Source of the DNA: Rhizobium aethiopicum
Lineage (GTDB): Bacteria > Pseudomonadota > Alphaproteobacteria > Rhizobiales > Rhizobiaceae
Length of the DNA: 64,000 nucleotides
NCBI RefSeq assembly: GCF_900094625.1
Contig: NZ_FMAJ01000001.1
Span: 62,001 to 126,000 of the forward strand
Reading direction: 5' to 3'
The notes below the pieces were generated by a model. It was given only the letters and a program-made list of their open reading frames with translations, did not search any database and had not been told where the DNA came from. Within the stretch, counting starts at the first letter, position 1, and each line of letters opens with the position of its first letter. Below are positions 21,156 through 30,639 of this stretch, piece by piece. A program made the position numbers and the translations under genes.

Positions 21156-22667
21156 ATGAGCCTCTCTTTCCCGACGATGGCGGCGATCCGGTTCGGTTAT
21201 GGTTTCCGGCCGGGCGAGGCGGCGCCCCAGAGCAAGGATGAGCTGATCGGGCAGCTGTCCAAGGGGGCGGCCGCGACGCCGGATTTCCCGCTCGGCGGCC
21301 CCGACATGCGTCACCGGGCGATCCTCAGCCTGCAGGCGCAGTTGAAGCAAATTCGGGAGGATGCCAAGACGGTGACCGACGATTCGGCGCGGCGCGAAAT
21401 GCGCAAGGGCGTGCAGCGCCAGGCGCAGCAGCAGTTCCAGCACGATGTAAACCTGCGGCTGATGCAGACGGTGCTGTCACCCTACGGCTTTTACGAGCGG
21501 CTTTCGACCTTCTGGACCGATCATTTTTCCACCAGCGCCAACAAGAGCCTGCTGATGCGCCTTATTGTGCCGCTCTACGAGGCCGAGGCGATCCGGCCGT
21601 TTATGTCGGGCAGGTTCGGCGATCTCCTGCGCAGCGCCACCGCGCATCCCGCCATGCTGATCTATCTCGACCAGGCGGATTCGCTCGGGCCCGAGTCGGC
21701 CGGTGGCATCAAGCGCAACAAGGGGCTCAATGAAAACCTCGGCCGCGAACTTCTCGAACTGCACACGCTCGGCGCAGGCAGCGGCTACACCCAGGCGGAT
21801 GTCACTGCTGCGGCCATGGTGCTGACGGGGCTCACAATCGATCGCAAGGAGATGGACATCGCCTTCCGGCCGAACATGTCCGAACCCGGTGCGCATGAGG
21901 TCCTCGGTGTCAGCTACGGTGGGCGCCGGCGCTCGCGCGACGACTATCTCGACATGCTCGACGACCTCTCGGTTCATCCGAAGACGGCGGCGCATATCAG
22001 CCGAAAGCTCGCGGTGCATTTCGTCTCCGACCAGCCGGACGAGGGCATGGTGTCCGATATGGCAGCGGCCTGGAAAAAGACGGATGGCGATCTCACCGCC
22101 GTCTACACCGCCATGCTCGACCATCCCGCCGCCTGGCAAAACGAAGGCGCCAAGGCGCGCCAGCCTTTCGATTTTGTCGTCGCAGGTCTGAGGGCGCTGA
22201 ATGCGGGGCCGGTCAACGGCGTCGTCGGCAGTTTCCTGGCGGCCAACCAGCAGGGCACGGACGAGGGCGACATGGCGGCGAACACGCCTGGATTGGCAGG
22301 GGCGCCGGTGACGACGGATCCAGCCGGCGAGGCGAGAGACAAGCGGCTGAAGGCTTTCCGGACGGCGCGGACGTTGGGGCAGGGGGCGCTGCAGCGCATG
22401 GGCCAGCCGACCTGGCTGCCGCCGAGCCCGGCCGGTTTCGAGGAAGGTTTTTCCGCCTGGATCACCGGCAGCCAGCTCGCTGAGCGGCTGGCCTGGGCCA
22501 GGCGGGCTGCGGCACAGTTCGGCCGCGACGAGGATCCGCGCGAGTTCCTGAGATCGACGCTTGCCGATGCGGCGCGCGACGAGACGATCCGCGTGGTGTC
22601 GCAGGCGCCGAACAAGATCAGCGGCCTGACGCTGGTGCTGGCATCGCCGGAATTCAACCGCCGATAG
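21156..22667 (+). CDS. DUF1800 domain protein
   Basis: The 503-residue product is a DUF1800 protein. Family hallmarks visible are FWTDHFSTSANKSLLMRL near residue 120, NENLGRELLELHTLG near residue 195, and DYLDMLDDLSVHPKTAAHISRKLAVHFVSD around residue 270. DUF1800 genes are almost always paired with DUF1501 genes, as here with a 10-base gap; the reaction is unknown, with polymer or sulfated-substrate metabolism only suggested. No signal peptide is evident (MSLSFPTMAAIRFGYGF), so export may depend on its Tat-signal partner. CAGGAG precedes the ATG by 11 bases. Confidence 0.93.
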   Translation: MSLSFPTMAAIRFGYGFRPGEAAPQSKDELIGQLSKGAAATPDFPLGGPDMRHRAILSLQAQLKQIREDAKTVTDDSARREMRKGVQRQAQQQFQHDVNLRLMQTVLSPYGFYERLSTFWTDHFSTSANKSLLMRLIVPLYEAEAIRPFMSGRFGDLLRSATAHPAMLIYLDQADSLGPESAGGIKRNKGLNENLGRELLELHTLGAGSGYTQADVTAAAMVLTGLTIDRKEMDIAFRPNMSEPGAHEVLGVSYGGRRRSRDDYLDMLDDLSVHPKTAAHISRKLAVHFVSDQPDEGMVSDMAAAWKKTDGDLTAVYTAMLDHPAAWQNEGAKARQPFDFVVAGLRALNAGPVNGVVGSFLAANQQGTDEGDMAANTPGLAGAPVTTDPAGEARDKRLKAFRTARTLGQGALQRMGQPTWLPPSPAGFEEGFSAWITGSQLAERLAWARRAAAQFGRDEDPREFLRSTLADAARDETIRVVSQAPNKISGLTLVLASPEFNRR

Positions 22668-22677
22668 GAGGCTCGCA

Positions 22678-23850
22678 ATGAACCGGATTTTGCTTTCGCG
22701 CCGCGGCTTTCTGACGTCGGCCTGCTGTCTGGCCGCCGCCCCCGTCTTCACGCCGGTCACCTTCGCGGCGATGCCGGGCGAAAACCGTTTCGTCACCATC
22801 GTTTTGCGCGGCGCGATGGACGGGCTTGACCTGGTGCAGCCCTATGGCGATGCCGGTTTTGCGGCGCTCAGGCCGACCTTGGCGCTGACGCCGGATACCG
22901 CACTCCTCGACCTCGACGGGCATTTCGGCCTCAATCCCGCCGCCGCCGAACTGATGCCGCTCTGGAAGAGCCGAGAGCTCGCCTTCGTACACGCGGTGTC
23001 GACGCCCTATCGCGACCAGCGCAGCCATTTCGACGGGCAGGACATGCTGGAATCCGGCGGCGAACATGTTGCCGGGGAAAAGACCGGCTGGCTGAACCGG
23101 GCGCTCGCTGTCATTCCGCGCTCAAATGCGCGCAAGGCGATCGACGTCAACACCTCGACGGAGCTGATCCTCTCCGGGCCGAACAATGTCGACGTTTGGT
23201 CGTCGGATGCCAATCTGGCGCCCGCACGTGACGAGATGCAGTTCCTGGCGCGGCTCTATGCCGGCGATCCGCCTTTCGCCGAAGCTCTCGCCGAGGCGAC
23301 GCGGGCCGACGCCGCCTCGATGATGGTCGAGCCGGATGGTCAGCGCGGCGGAAAGATCGCCGACGTTGCTGCGCTCGCAGCCAAGATGCTGAAAGGCGAT
23401 TACCGCATCGCCAGCTTCTCGATCACTGGCTGGGACACTCATATCGGCCAGGCTGGCCAGTTCAAGCGGCCGGCCGGCGATCTCGCGCAGGCGATCAACA
23501 CACTGAAGGCGACGCTCGGCTCCGAGATCTGGGCAAAGACGGTGGTGCTCGCCATGACCGAATTCGGCCGCACCGTCCGCCAGAACGGCTCCGCTGGCAC
23601 CGACCACGGCACCGGCGGCTGCGCCGTCCTTGCCGGCGGCGCCATCAACGGCGGCCGCATCCTGGGCCGCTGGCCTGGAGTCGGTGATGGCCAGCTGCTC
23701 GACGATCGCGACCTGATGCCGACGGCGGACGTGCGCGAGGTGGCGGCGGCGATGCTGTATCGGCAGTTCGACGTCAGTGCCGACGATCTGACGGGGAAGA
23801 TATTTCCGGGGCTGGGGTTCGATAAGGCGTCACAGTTTTTGAAGGTGTGA
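22678..23850 (+). CDS. DUF1501 Tat-exported protein
   Basis: The 390-residue product has a twin-arginine signal (LLSRRGFLTSACCLAAAPVF), so it should be exported folded, probably with a metal bound. DUF1501 proteins have a predicted alkaline-phosphatase/sulfatase-like fold; visible conserved parts are VTIVLRGAMDGLDLVQPYGD, RSHFDGQDMLESG, and, near the end, MTEFGRTVRQNGSAGTDHGTGG, whose His and Asp residues fit metal ligands. It is translationally close to the DUF1800 gene (10 bases). The substrate is unknown; the pair should work together at the cell envelope. Confidence 0.93.
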   Translation: MNRILLSRRGFLTSACCLAAAPVFTPVTFAAMPGENRFVTIVLRGAMDGLDLVQPYGDAGFAALRPTLALTPDTALLDLDGHFGLNPAAAELMPLWKSRELAFVHAVSTPYRDQRSHFDGQDMLESGGEHVAGEKTGWLNRALAVIPRSNARKAIDVNTSTELILSGPNNVDVWSSDANLAPARDEMQFLARLYAGDPPFAEALAEATRADAASMMVEPDGQRGGKIADVAALAAKMLKGDYRIASFSITGWDTHIGQAGQFKRPAGDLAQAINTLKATLGSEIWAKTVVLAMTEFGRTVRQNGSAGTDHGTGGCAVLAGGAINGGRILGRWPGVGDGQLLDDRDLMPTADVREVAAAMLYRQFDVSADDLTGKIFPGLGFDKASQFLKV

Positions 23851-23878
23851 GGAGTGGTGCGAAGCCCGAGCACTCCTC
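23849..23878. repeat. Inverted repeat at the convergent end of DUF1501 and membrane-protein genes
   Basis: GAGGAGTG (23849-23856, overlapping the DUF1501 stop) pairs perfectly with CACTCCTC (23871-23878) over a 14-base loop. It lies exactly between two convergent stop codons and may act as a transcription barrier in both directions. Confidence 0.55.
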
Positions 23879-24464
23879 ACTCTAAAACATCGTAAAGGCG
23901 GAAGATGAAGCTCACTTGGTACGCCAGGTTGGCGATGATGAAGATCGTGTGGAAGCGGCGGTTGGGGGTCCAGGCGGCGATGGCGCAGAGCAGGATGTAG
24001 GCGATGTTGCGGGCGGGATATTCCCAGCCGAGCGATAGGATGCGCTCCGGTCCCTTGATCGCGGTGTCGAGGGTATCGACGGCATAGATCAGGCCGAGAA
24101 CGCCGAAGAACCATTTGCGCCGTGATATGAAATATTCCTCGTAGCCGCCATATTCGTCGAGGCTCGCTGGGAAGAGCAGGGCGCAGAGCAGGAAGAACAG
24201 GCTGCAGAAGCAGACAAGGAAGAGATAGATGCCGAAGCCGATGACGGGCACGGCCTGCAGGCGATATTCCCACCACCAGATGTGGATGATGAAAAGGAAC
24301 AGCGATAGCGCCCAGCCGAGGTGGACGGCATAGACCCGCGCCCTACCGGGATGCTGGACGATGCCGGCAACGCCGGTGAGCAGCCTCGCAAGGGAGAGGC
24401 TGATGACCATGCCCATCACCACCTTTATGTGAAGGAAGACCTCCGGCGAGCTGACCGTTTCCAT
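23877..24464 (-). CDS. Multispan membrane protein of unknown function
   Basis: The 195-residue product is hydrophobic with about six predicted helices, including VVMGMVISLSLARLLTGVAG, ALSLFLFIIHIWWW, FGIYLFLVCFCSLFFLLCAL and AYILLCAIAAW. It is an inner-membrane protein of a kind common in alphaproteobacteria without an assigned function. It lies 26 bases after the thioesterase gene on the same strand and is likely co-transcribed with it. No catalytic motif was recognised. Confidence 0.75.
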   Translation of the reverse strand: METVSSPEVFLHIKVVMGMVISLSLARLLTGVAGIVQHPGRARVYAVHLGWALSLFLFIIHIWWWEYRLQAVPVIGFGIYLFLVCFCSLFFLLCALLFPASLDEYGGYEEYFISRRKWFFGVLGLIYAVDTLDTAIKGPERILSLGWEYPARNIAYILLCAIAAWTPNRRFHTIFIIANLAYQVSFIFRLYDVLE

Positions 24465-24490
24465 GCCTTATCCCCTCGGATTCAAGCTTG

Positions 24491-24877
24491 TCACTCCGCG
24501 GGGACTGCCTTGGGCTTTCCCTCTTCGTCGAGTGCCACCATGATAAAGGTGCCGGCAGTGACCTTTTCCATCTTGGCGTAGCGCGAGCGATGCGCCCAGG
24601 CTTCGACGATGAGCGTGATCGAGGTGCGTCCGACGCGCTCGACATCGGTATAGACCGACAGCGTATCGCCGATCTTGACCGGCAGCTCGAAGGCCATTTC
24701 CTTGACCGCGGCGGTGACGACGCGGCCCTTGGCGCGCTCGGCGGCGCGGATGCCGGATGCAAGGTCCATCTGGGCCATGACCCAACCGCCGAAGATATCG
24801 CCGGCCGGATTGGCGTCCCCCGGCATGGCAAGTGTACGCAGCGTCAGTTCGCCTCTCGGCTTGGCGGCTTCGGTCAT
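24491..24877 (-). CDS. Acyl-CoA thioesterase, hotdog fold (YciA type)
   Basis: The 128-residue protein hydrolyses acyl-CoA to free acid and CoA. The hotdog signature is visible as MPGDANPAGDIFGGWVMAQMD (residues 18-38), containing the conserved N-x-x-G-x-I-F-G-G and catalytic Asp, and later VERVGRTSITLIVEAW. GGAGAG lies upstream of ATG 24877; the preceding TTG is unlikely as the start. It is cytoplasmic and probably hexameric as in YciA. Chain-length preference is not predictable. It precedes a membrane-protein gene in what looks like a two-gene unit. Confidence 0.92.
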   Translation of the reverse strand: MTEAAKPRGELTLRTLAMPGDANPAGDIFGGWVMAQMDLASGIRAAERAKGRVVTAAVKEMAFELPVKIGDTLSVYTDVERVGRTSITLIVEAWAHRSRYAKMEKVTAGTFIMVALDEEGKPKAVPAE

Positions 24878-25178
24878 CAAGGGCTCTCCATCTGGTGTGG
24901 CTCACGAGGGCGGCGATTCATTGATGAGCACCCTAGTGCAAAGGCTGGAGGCTGTAAAAGACGGCAAGGCCAGGCGCGACACTTTGCTTTGCGTAAGCGG
25001 CGGTCGAAAATGTCGGTGTCAGAATCGATCTGAATTCCGTGCCATTTCAGTCGTTTGAATTTGGCAACCGACTCCCAGCCTCTCATTGTTTTAGATGTTT
25101 CTAATTAAGCTTTACGCTCCAGTAATTCAGATGGTCCAGTATGGGACTTATCTCCATACAAGAATCGCCGGGAACCTC

Positions 25179-26999
25179 ATGCGCAACGTCAAGATTTCCA
25201 CCCGTTTGTATTGCCTCGTCGGCTTTACCCTTGCCGTGCTTGCGGCAACGATGGTGTTTTTTCTCAATTATTCCTATTCCGAGCTGGAAGAGGAGCGGAA
25301 GGCGGGGCTCGCGCAGCTGGATGCGACGGCGCTCGGCATCTTCGAGAAATATTACAAGCTGGAACAGTCGGGAACGATGACCCGTGAGCAGGCGCAGGCG
25401 GCGGCCAAGGATGTGATCGGCGCCATGCGCTACGGCGCCGACGGTTATTTCTGGATCAATGACATGCATCCCAAGATGGTGATGCATCCGATCAAGCCGG
25501 CCCTTAATGGAACCGACATTTCGCAGATGAAGGATCCGACCGGGAAATTCCTGTTCGTCGAATTCGTCAACAAGGTGAAGAAGGACGGCAAGGGCTTCGT
25601 CGATTATTACTGGCCGAAGCCGGGCGCAGACGAGCCAGTGCTGAAATATTCCTATGTCGCCGGTTTCGAGCCCTGGGGCTGGATCGTCGGCACCGGCGTT
25701 TATGGCGACGACCTCGCGGCGCTCTATCGCCAGAACGTGATCTGGGCCGCCGTGGCTTGCCTGATCGGTGCCGCAGCGACGATCGCGATCGCCTTTGCCA
25801 TCGTGCGCAGCGTGACGACGCCGATCGCCCGGCTGAAAAAGGCGATGAATGCGATTGCTGCCGAAGAAGCGTCGGTGGAGATTGCCGGCAGCGAGTACCG
25901 CGACGAAGTCGGTCAGATGGCCAAGGTGCTGCTGGTGCTGCGCGACTCCGTCGACGAGCGCAGCGCCCTGCGCGGGCGGGAAGACGAGAGGCAACGGCAG
26001 ATCGAAGAAGAGCGCCGCGGCAACGAGGCGAGCCTGCGGGCCGTCTCCGATCGGCAGAGCCATGCGATGCAAGCGCTTGGCGTCGGCCTGGAGAAGCTGG
26101 CGGGCGGCGACCTAACGGTTTCGATCGGCGATATCGGCGAGGATTACGCCAAGCTCAGGAGCGACTTCAACGCCGCCGTCGATGCGCTGAACGGCGTCAT
26201 CCATGCGATCGCCGAATCGAGCCGTGTCGTCAACGACAGCGCGTCCGACATCAGCGAGGCGACGGGGAATCTGTCGAAGCGCACGGAACAGCAGGCGGCG
26301 GCACTCGAAGAGACGGCGGCTGCGCTCGACGAGATCACCGCAACGGTCAAGACCGCCTCCGAGCGGGCCAACGAGGCGCGCGAGATGGTGGCCGAGACCA
26401 AGGCGAGCGCCGGCCGCTCCGGCGAAATCGTCCGCAACGCCGTGACCGCGATGGGCAGGATCGAAGAATCGTCGAGCCGCATCAACCAGATCATCTCCGT
26501 TATCGACGAGATCGCCTTCCAGACGAACCTTCTGGCGCTGAACGCCGGCGTCGAGGCTGCGCGGGCGGGTGAGGCGGGCCGCGGCTTTGCCGTCGTCGCC
26601 CAGGAAGTGCGCGAACTCGCCCAGCGTTCCGCCAATGCGGCCAAGGAGATCAAGGCGCTGATCAGCAGTTCGGCGGCCGAAGTGGAGGGCGGGGTTGCGC
26701 TGGTGCGCTCGACGGGTGACGCGCTGCTGGAGATCGAGGCGCTGGTCAACCAGGTCAACGATCACGTCTCCTCGATCGCGACGGCGGCGCGCGAGCAGTC
26801 GACCGGATTGAACGAAATCAACAGCTCCGTCAATCACATGGACCAGATGACGCAGCAGAATGCGGCAATGGTCGAGGAGACGACCGCGGCCAGCCGCACG
26901 CTCGCCGACGAAAGCACCCAGCTGAAGACGCTGCTTTCGAATTTCCGCCTGCGTGAGGCGGGGCGGCAAGCCGAGGCCAGATACACACGGGCAGCGTGA
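25179..26999 (+). CDS. Methyl-accepting chemotaxis protein with sCache domain
   Basis: This 606-residue receptor has a transmembrane segment at about residues 10-30, a periplasmic single-cache domain at 35-185 ([19 protein letters not shown], then [13 protein letters not shown]), a second transmembrane helix at 187-209, a HAMP linker and a cytoplasmic signalling domain with the CheA/CheW hairpin tip [20 protein letters not shown]. No C-terminal NWETF-like methyltransferase-binding pentapeptide is present. It should detect a small extracellular ligand, possibly a carboxylate as for other sCache receptors (inferred). The start chosen is ATG 25179 ([10 protein letters not shown]); two upstream in-frame ATGs would only add an untypical leader. 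A strong terminator follows. Confidence 0.94.
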   Translation: MRNVKISTRLYCLVGFTLAVLAATMVFFLNYSYSELEEERKAGLAQLDATALGIFEKYYKLEQSGTMTREQAQAAAKDVIGAMRYGADGYFWINDMHPKMVMHPIKPALNGTDISQMKDPTGKFLFVEFVNKVKKDGKGFVDYYWPKPGADEPVLKYSYVAGFEPWGWIVGTGVYGDDLAALYRQNVIWAAVACLIGAAATIAIAFAIVRSVTTPIARLKKAMNAIAAEEASVEIAGSEYRDEVGQMAKVLLVLRDSVDERSALRGREDERQRQIEEERRGNEASLRAVSDRQSHAMQALGVGLEKLAGGDLTVSIGDIGEDYAKLRSDFNAAVDALNGVIHAIAESSRVVNDSASDISEATGNLSKRTEQQAAALEETAAALDEITATVKTASERANEAREMVAETKASAGRSGEIVRNAVTAMGRIEESSSRINQIISVIDEIAFQTNLLALNAGVEAARAGEAGRGFAVVAQEVRELAQRSANAAKEIKALISSSAAEVEGGVALVRSTGDALLEIEALVNQVNDHVSSIATAAREQSTGLNEINSSVNHMDQMTQQNAAMVEETTAASRTLADESTQLKTLLSNFRLREAGRQAEARYTRAA

Positions 27000-27014
27000 G
27001 AAACGACTGAAATC

Positions 27015-27038
27015 AAAGGCCGGGCGACCGGCCTTTTT
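27015..27038 (+). terminator. Rho-independent terminator of the chemoreceptor gene
   Basis: AAAGGCCGG (27015-27023) pairs with CCGGCCTTT (27028-27036) with a 4-base loop and is followed by further Ts, 16 bases after the stop codon. Confidence 0.9.
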
Positions 27039-27150
27039 CGTTTCCGCCGCCTTCAGATTGTGCCGGTAAGTTTTCATTCACCGTTTTTAATTAAAATTGG
27101 ACCGAGTTTTTTCGGTCACTCTGCGGCCGGCCCACGGAAGCGATAAGAGT

Positions 27151-28452
27151 ATGGCGTTTGTTTCCTTTCCTCGGCGAGCCTTCCTGCCCGTGCTGCTCTC
27201 GGTGGCGCTGACGACCTGTTCGATCAGCGACGGGCTCACGCCGCCGGCCAATGTCGACAACGGCACCAGGGTCAGTTCGATCTCGCCGGCGCGGGCGCCC
27301 GCGCGTATGGCGCCTGCAGTGCGCATGGCGCCGGTGGAGAGCCAGGCCTCCTATCCCGTTTCCGGTGCGCCTGTCGGCAGCAGCCAGGGATCCGTTGATT
27401 ACCTCGATACGCCGAACCTTGCCGGAAGTGGCCAAGCTGGGCGCGCCGCGTCGGGCAGGCGGTCCGGCCGGCTGCCGATGATCGACAGCGACGAAGCGAT
27501 GGCGGCAGGCCAGCAGACCGAGAATTGGGGCGGCACGCAGAACCTTGCCATCCCCTCCGGCGGCGTCAACATGGATGACGAGCTCGGGGCCGAGCCGGTC
27601 GTCGGGTTGGCGCAGGAGCAACAACAGCAAATCGCCGAAGGCAACGTCACCGAGCCCGTCGTCGATGGCATCGGCACCGACACTCCGACGCAGCTGAACC
27701 AGCCCGCGCCGCAGGCGATGCCGCTGCCGGCAGCACAAGCGCAGATGAGCCGGGCGCCGACCTGGAGTGATGGCAGCCCCGTCTTAGCCCCGACCCGTGT
27801 TCCAGAAGAGGACGAGGCCGAGGAAGTGGCGATGCTCCGGCCGAACAACCCGATGATGAGCCAGCCCGCAGCACCTGTTGACCCGAGCGTCATGCCGGCC
27901 TCCGAGCTCGCCTGCCGGCGCGAGCTGAAGCGCATGGGCGTGCTCTTCGACGAGAAGCCGCCGATCTCGAACGGGCCGGCCTGCCAGGTGCCTTATCCGG
28001 TGTCGCTGAAGGGGCTTTCCGGCAATATCGGCGTGAAGCCGGCCGTGACGCTGAACTGCCAGGTGACGCTCGCCTTCGCCAAGTGGGTGAAGAACGAGCT
28101 GGCACCATCGGCCCGCTACCGCTACTGGAGCGGCATCAGGACGATCCAGCCGCTCGGCGGCTATTCCTGCCGCCGCATGAACAACAGCCGGCAGAGATAT
28201 AATCCGATGTCGGAACATGCCCGCGGCAATGCCATCGACGTCGGCAAGTTCGTACTGAAGAACGGCCACGCGATCGATGTGCGCAAGAAGGGTCTCTTCT
28301 CGCTGCGCGAGGGCAGGCTCCTGAAGGCGGTGCGCAGCGACAGCTGTCGCTATTTCAATACGGTGCTCGGGCCTGGAAGCAATCCGGAACACTGGAACCA
28401 CTTCCACTTCGATCTGCGCTCCCGCAAGAGCGGCAAGGTCTATTGCAACTGA
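27151..28452 (+). CDS. Extensin-family (extensin-like C domain) secreted protein
   Basis: The 433-residue protein has an N-terminal hydrophobic segment (AFLPVLLSVALTTCSIS) that is a signal peptide, possibly a weak lipobox at Cys23. Residues 25-250 are low complexity, rich in Ala, Pro, Gln and Ser. The C-terminal ~175 residues form the extensin-like C domain (PF06904 type): CRRELKRMGV, SEHARGNAIDVGKFVLKNG and NPEHWNHFHFDL, with conserved His/Asp and several Cys. The H-x-x-G-x-A-x-D and H-F-H pattern resembles zinc-dependent DD-carboxypeptidase/hedgehog-type peptidases, so a cell-wall role is plausible (inferred). GGAAG precedes ATG 27151. Confidence 0.88.
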   Translation: MAFVSFPRRAFLPVLLSVALTTCSISDGLTPPANVDNGTRVSSISPARAPARMAPAVRMAPVESQASYPVSGAPVGSSQGSVDYLDTPNLAGSGQAGRAASGRRSGRLPMIDSDEAMAAGQQTENWGGTQNLAIPSGGVNMDDELGAEPVVGLAQEQQQQIAEGNVTEPVVDGIGTDTPTQLNQPAPQAMPLPAAQAQMSRAPTWSDGSPVLAPTRVPEEDEAEEVAMLRPNNPMMSQPAAPVDPSVMPASELACRRELKRMGVLFDEKPPISNGPACQVPYPVSLKGLSGNIGVKPAVTLNCQVTLAFAKWVKNELAPSARYRYWSGIRTIQPLGGYSCRRMNNSRQRYNPMSEHARGNAIDVGKFVLKNGHAIDVRKKGLFSLREGRLLKAVRSDSCRYFNTVLGPGSNPEHWNHFHFDLRSRKSGKVYCN

Positions 28453-28551
28453 TGCAGGTCGCCCGCGGCCAAACCTCCGGAAAGGGGTTCATCCCGGCGG
28501 CTGGGCGCGCTATAGAGCGGCAAAGCGGATTGCCGTGAGCGAGTTGGAAAC

Positions 28552-28899
28552 ATGAGCTATGAATTCCATGTCGGCCAGAAGGTCGTCTGCATCAACGATA
28601 CCTTCAAACATGTCAGCATCGACCAGCTTATCCGCAAGGGCGAGATCTATACGATCCGCTGGGTGGGCGAATATACCCATTATGTCGACGGCACCTTCAT
28701 CGGCGTGAAGCTTGCGGAAATCCATCGGGGTAATGATGACGGGCCGGAAGGCTACGGGGCGGCCGACATGCCCTATCGCGCGACGCGCTTCCGGCCACTG
28801 GTGAAGGACAAGATCGCATCGTTGCGCAAGCTTTTGGCGCCGACGCCAGATGCGCCGGTGGAACCCAAGGAAAAGACCAGGAAGAAAGAGAAGGTCTGA
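28552..28899 (+). CDS. Small conserved hypothetical protein
   Basis: A 115-residue soluble protein. The first 60 residues (FHVGQKVVCINDTFKHV, then KGEIYTIRWVGEYTHYVDG) look like a small SH3-like beta barrel; the tail is Lys/Glu/Pro rich (VEPKEKTRKKEKV) and probably disordered. Rhizobial relatives are expected but no function is known to me. It follows the extensin-like gene by about 100 bases on the same strand. Confidence 0.75.
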   Translation: MSYEFHVGQKVVCINDTFKHVSIDQLIRKGEIYTIRWVGEYTHYVDGTFIGVKLAEIHRGNDDGPEGYGAADMPYRATRFRPLVKDKIASLRKLLAPTPDAPVEPKEKTRKKEKV

Positions 28900-29013
28900 G
28901 GCGACCGCCCGGCGAGAGAGCGTGGATGGCGGGCGCCACGGGTCACGCGGCAGCATGACGTCTTAAGCGGCGTCGAGACAATCTGTCGATCGTCGCCCGA
29001 ACGTTGCAATCGG

Positions 29014-29811
29014 TCAGGCCGTCTTCCGGCTGAGAAACAGCCCCGTTTGCTTGCTGACCTCGAGAACGCCATCGCTTTGCGCGAAGGCATCGGCGATCGC
29101 CTGACGGAAGCGGGCGAGCTGAGTCTCGCTCGCGCCTTCGCCAGGCGGGTAGGATGTCAGCGCCAGGAACACATCCTCAGGCTCGGTGATCCTGAGGCTT
29201 GCCGGGTGCTGCGACATGGTCACGTTCGCGAATTGCGACCGCATCGATTGCTCTGCAGCCTCGTATCCGAAGGCTTCGGCCGCCGGATTGGTCGGCGCAC
29301 TGCCGAAGACGGTCGTCAGTTGGTAAATCTCGCGCATATCGCCGTCGCCGTTGGTCGTGACCGCGAGAAAACCGCCCGGCTTCAGAACCCTCGACATCTC
29401 CGCGATGCCGGCAGCCGGATTCGGCAGGTGATAGAGCATATGCATGGCGATCACGAGATCGAAGGCGCCGTCCTCAAAAGGAAGCGCAGCGGCATCGGCC
29501 TGGTGACCCTCAACGGAGGCGAAAGGCAGTGCGCTGCAGCGCGCCACCGCCTCATTGATCATCCCGGGCGAAAGGTCGGCAAGCGTCAGCTGCAGGTTCT
29601 CCGGCAGCAGACCTGCCGTTGCCGCCCAGAACCACGCCGGGCCGCAGCCGACGTCGAGTATGCGATCACCCGGTTTCAAGGGCAGCTGCGCTGCCACCCA
29701 CGGAAACCAGCCGGTCTCGGCTATGGTATATTCGCTGCGAAGTCGTGCGCGGGCGGCGAGCTTGCGGCTGTCGCCATACTGTTCCGCATTGCCTTCCGTT
29801 ATGGATGACAT
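29014..29811 (-). CDS. Class I SAM-dependent methyltransferase
   Basis: The 265-residue protein has motif I DRILDVGCGPAWFWAA at about residues 48-63, an acidic residue ending strand 2 (LTLADLSPGM), HQADAAALPFEDGAFD and LYHLPNPAAGIAEMSRVLKPGG, the Methyltransf_11 pattern. The C-terminus is a family-specific helical cap. It is cytoplasmic. No biosynthetic partners are adjacent, so the acceptor is unknown. It is distinct from the methyltransferase at 18322. Confidence 0.9.
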   Translation of the reverse strand: MSSITEGNAEQYGDSRKLAARARLRSEYTIAETGWFPWVAAQLPLKPGDRILDVGCGPAWFWAATAGLLPENLQLTLADLSPGMINEAVARCSALPFASVEGHQADAAALPFEDGAFDLVIAMHMLYHLPNPAAGIAEMSRVLKPGGFLAVTTNGDGDMREIYQLTTVFGSAPTNPAAEAFGYEAAEQSMRSQFANVTMSQHPASLRITEPEDVFLALTSYPPGEGASETQLARFRQAIADAFAQSDGVLEVSKQTGLFLSRKTA

Positions 29812-29953
29812 GTCATCTCTCCATGCATCGAGACGTGTCGGGACTTGCCGGCGGAGCCTATCGCTGGTCTATTTCCCGAACAAGCAGTTCTGCGCGCTGA
29901 CAGGACTGCTCGTAATCGGCTCCTCGCGCCGAAGCGGGTTGGCGCGACGCGGT

Positions 29954-30367
29954 TTAATTTTTGCTGCTTTGCTGCACGGTCAGGTTGGTGAGAAATTTGC
30001 CGAGTTCAGGCAAAGCCAGCTCCGTTTCGCATTCGATTGCGGCGGCGCTAAACCATCTCAGCTCGGTGTGTTCGCCGCCGAACAGCCGCGGAAAGCCCCG
30101 CCATTGATCGACGCGATAGATATGAAACGTGGCGGATGCGTCGGATTGGCCTTGCCGTACGAACTTTGCCGCAAACTGCCAGCGCTCTGGCGTCACGCCT
30201 ATTTCTTCCATCATCTCGCGGCGCATTGCCGCCTCTGCGTCTTCGCCATCCTCGACATGGCCGCCGGGGAGGCTCCAGCAATCCGGATGCGTCCTGCGCC
30301 AAGGACTTCGCCTTGCGAGGAGAACGGACCCATTGTTGGTCAGGGCGCCCATCGCGAGTTCGGGCAT
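29954..30367 (-). CDS. NUDIX hydrolase
   Basis: The 137-residue product carries a complete Nudix box, from GGHVEDGEDAEAAMRREMME to EIG (about residues 35-57), with the Glu residues that bind the catalytic Mg2+. These enzymes cleave nucleoside diphosphates linked to another moiety; the MutT-like layout (SVLLARRSPWRRTHPDCWSL before the box) is compatible with nucleotide pool cleaning or (di)nucleotide hydrolysis. It lies about 140 bases downstream of the plus/minus junction with the methyltransferase, on the same strand. The substrate is unassigned. Confidence 0.92.
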   Translation of the reverse strand: MPELAMGALTNNGSVLLARRSPWRRTHPDCWSLPGGHVEDGEDAEAAMRREMMEEIGVTPERWQFAAKFVRQGQSDASATFHIYRVDQWRGFPRLFGGEHTELRWFSAAAIECETELALPELGKFLTNLTVQQSSKN

Positions 30368-30639
30368 GTCGTCTTCTCCCTCATGTCAGCAAATGCCGCT
30401 TTCTCCGGGCCGTCGCCCAGGGTGAGGGGCGGCCGCCGGTCTGCGGAATAGCCTAACTGAACTTCTCGGTGCTATCGGCCTTGCCATGCACCCAGTAGCC
30501 AGATGCCTTGATCCAGCCGAGCGGGCAATCGCCGCTCATTTTCTACTTTTACACGCAGCGCAAAAGATGACACGTTTGAAGCTAATTTCCGACACTTTCC
30601 CGATCGAAGCTCCGCGCCATTGTGACTTGGGGAGACGTG

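Noticed and set aside
30368..30639. Possible RNA gene between the NUDIX and Rap1a-like genes
   Set aside because: No cloverleaf, strong hairpin or T-run was found; it looks like an ordinary promoter region.
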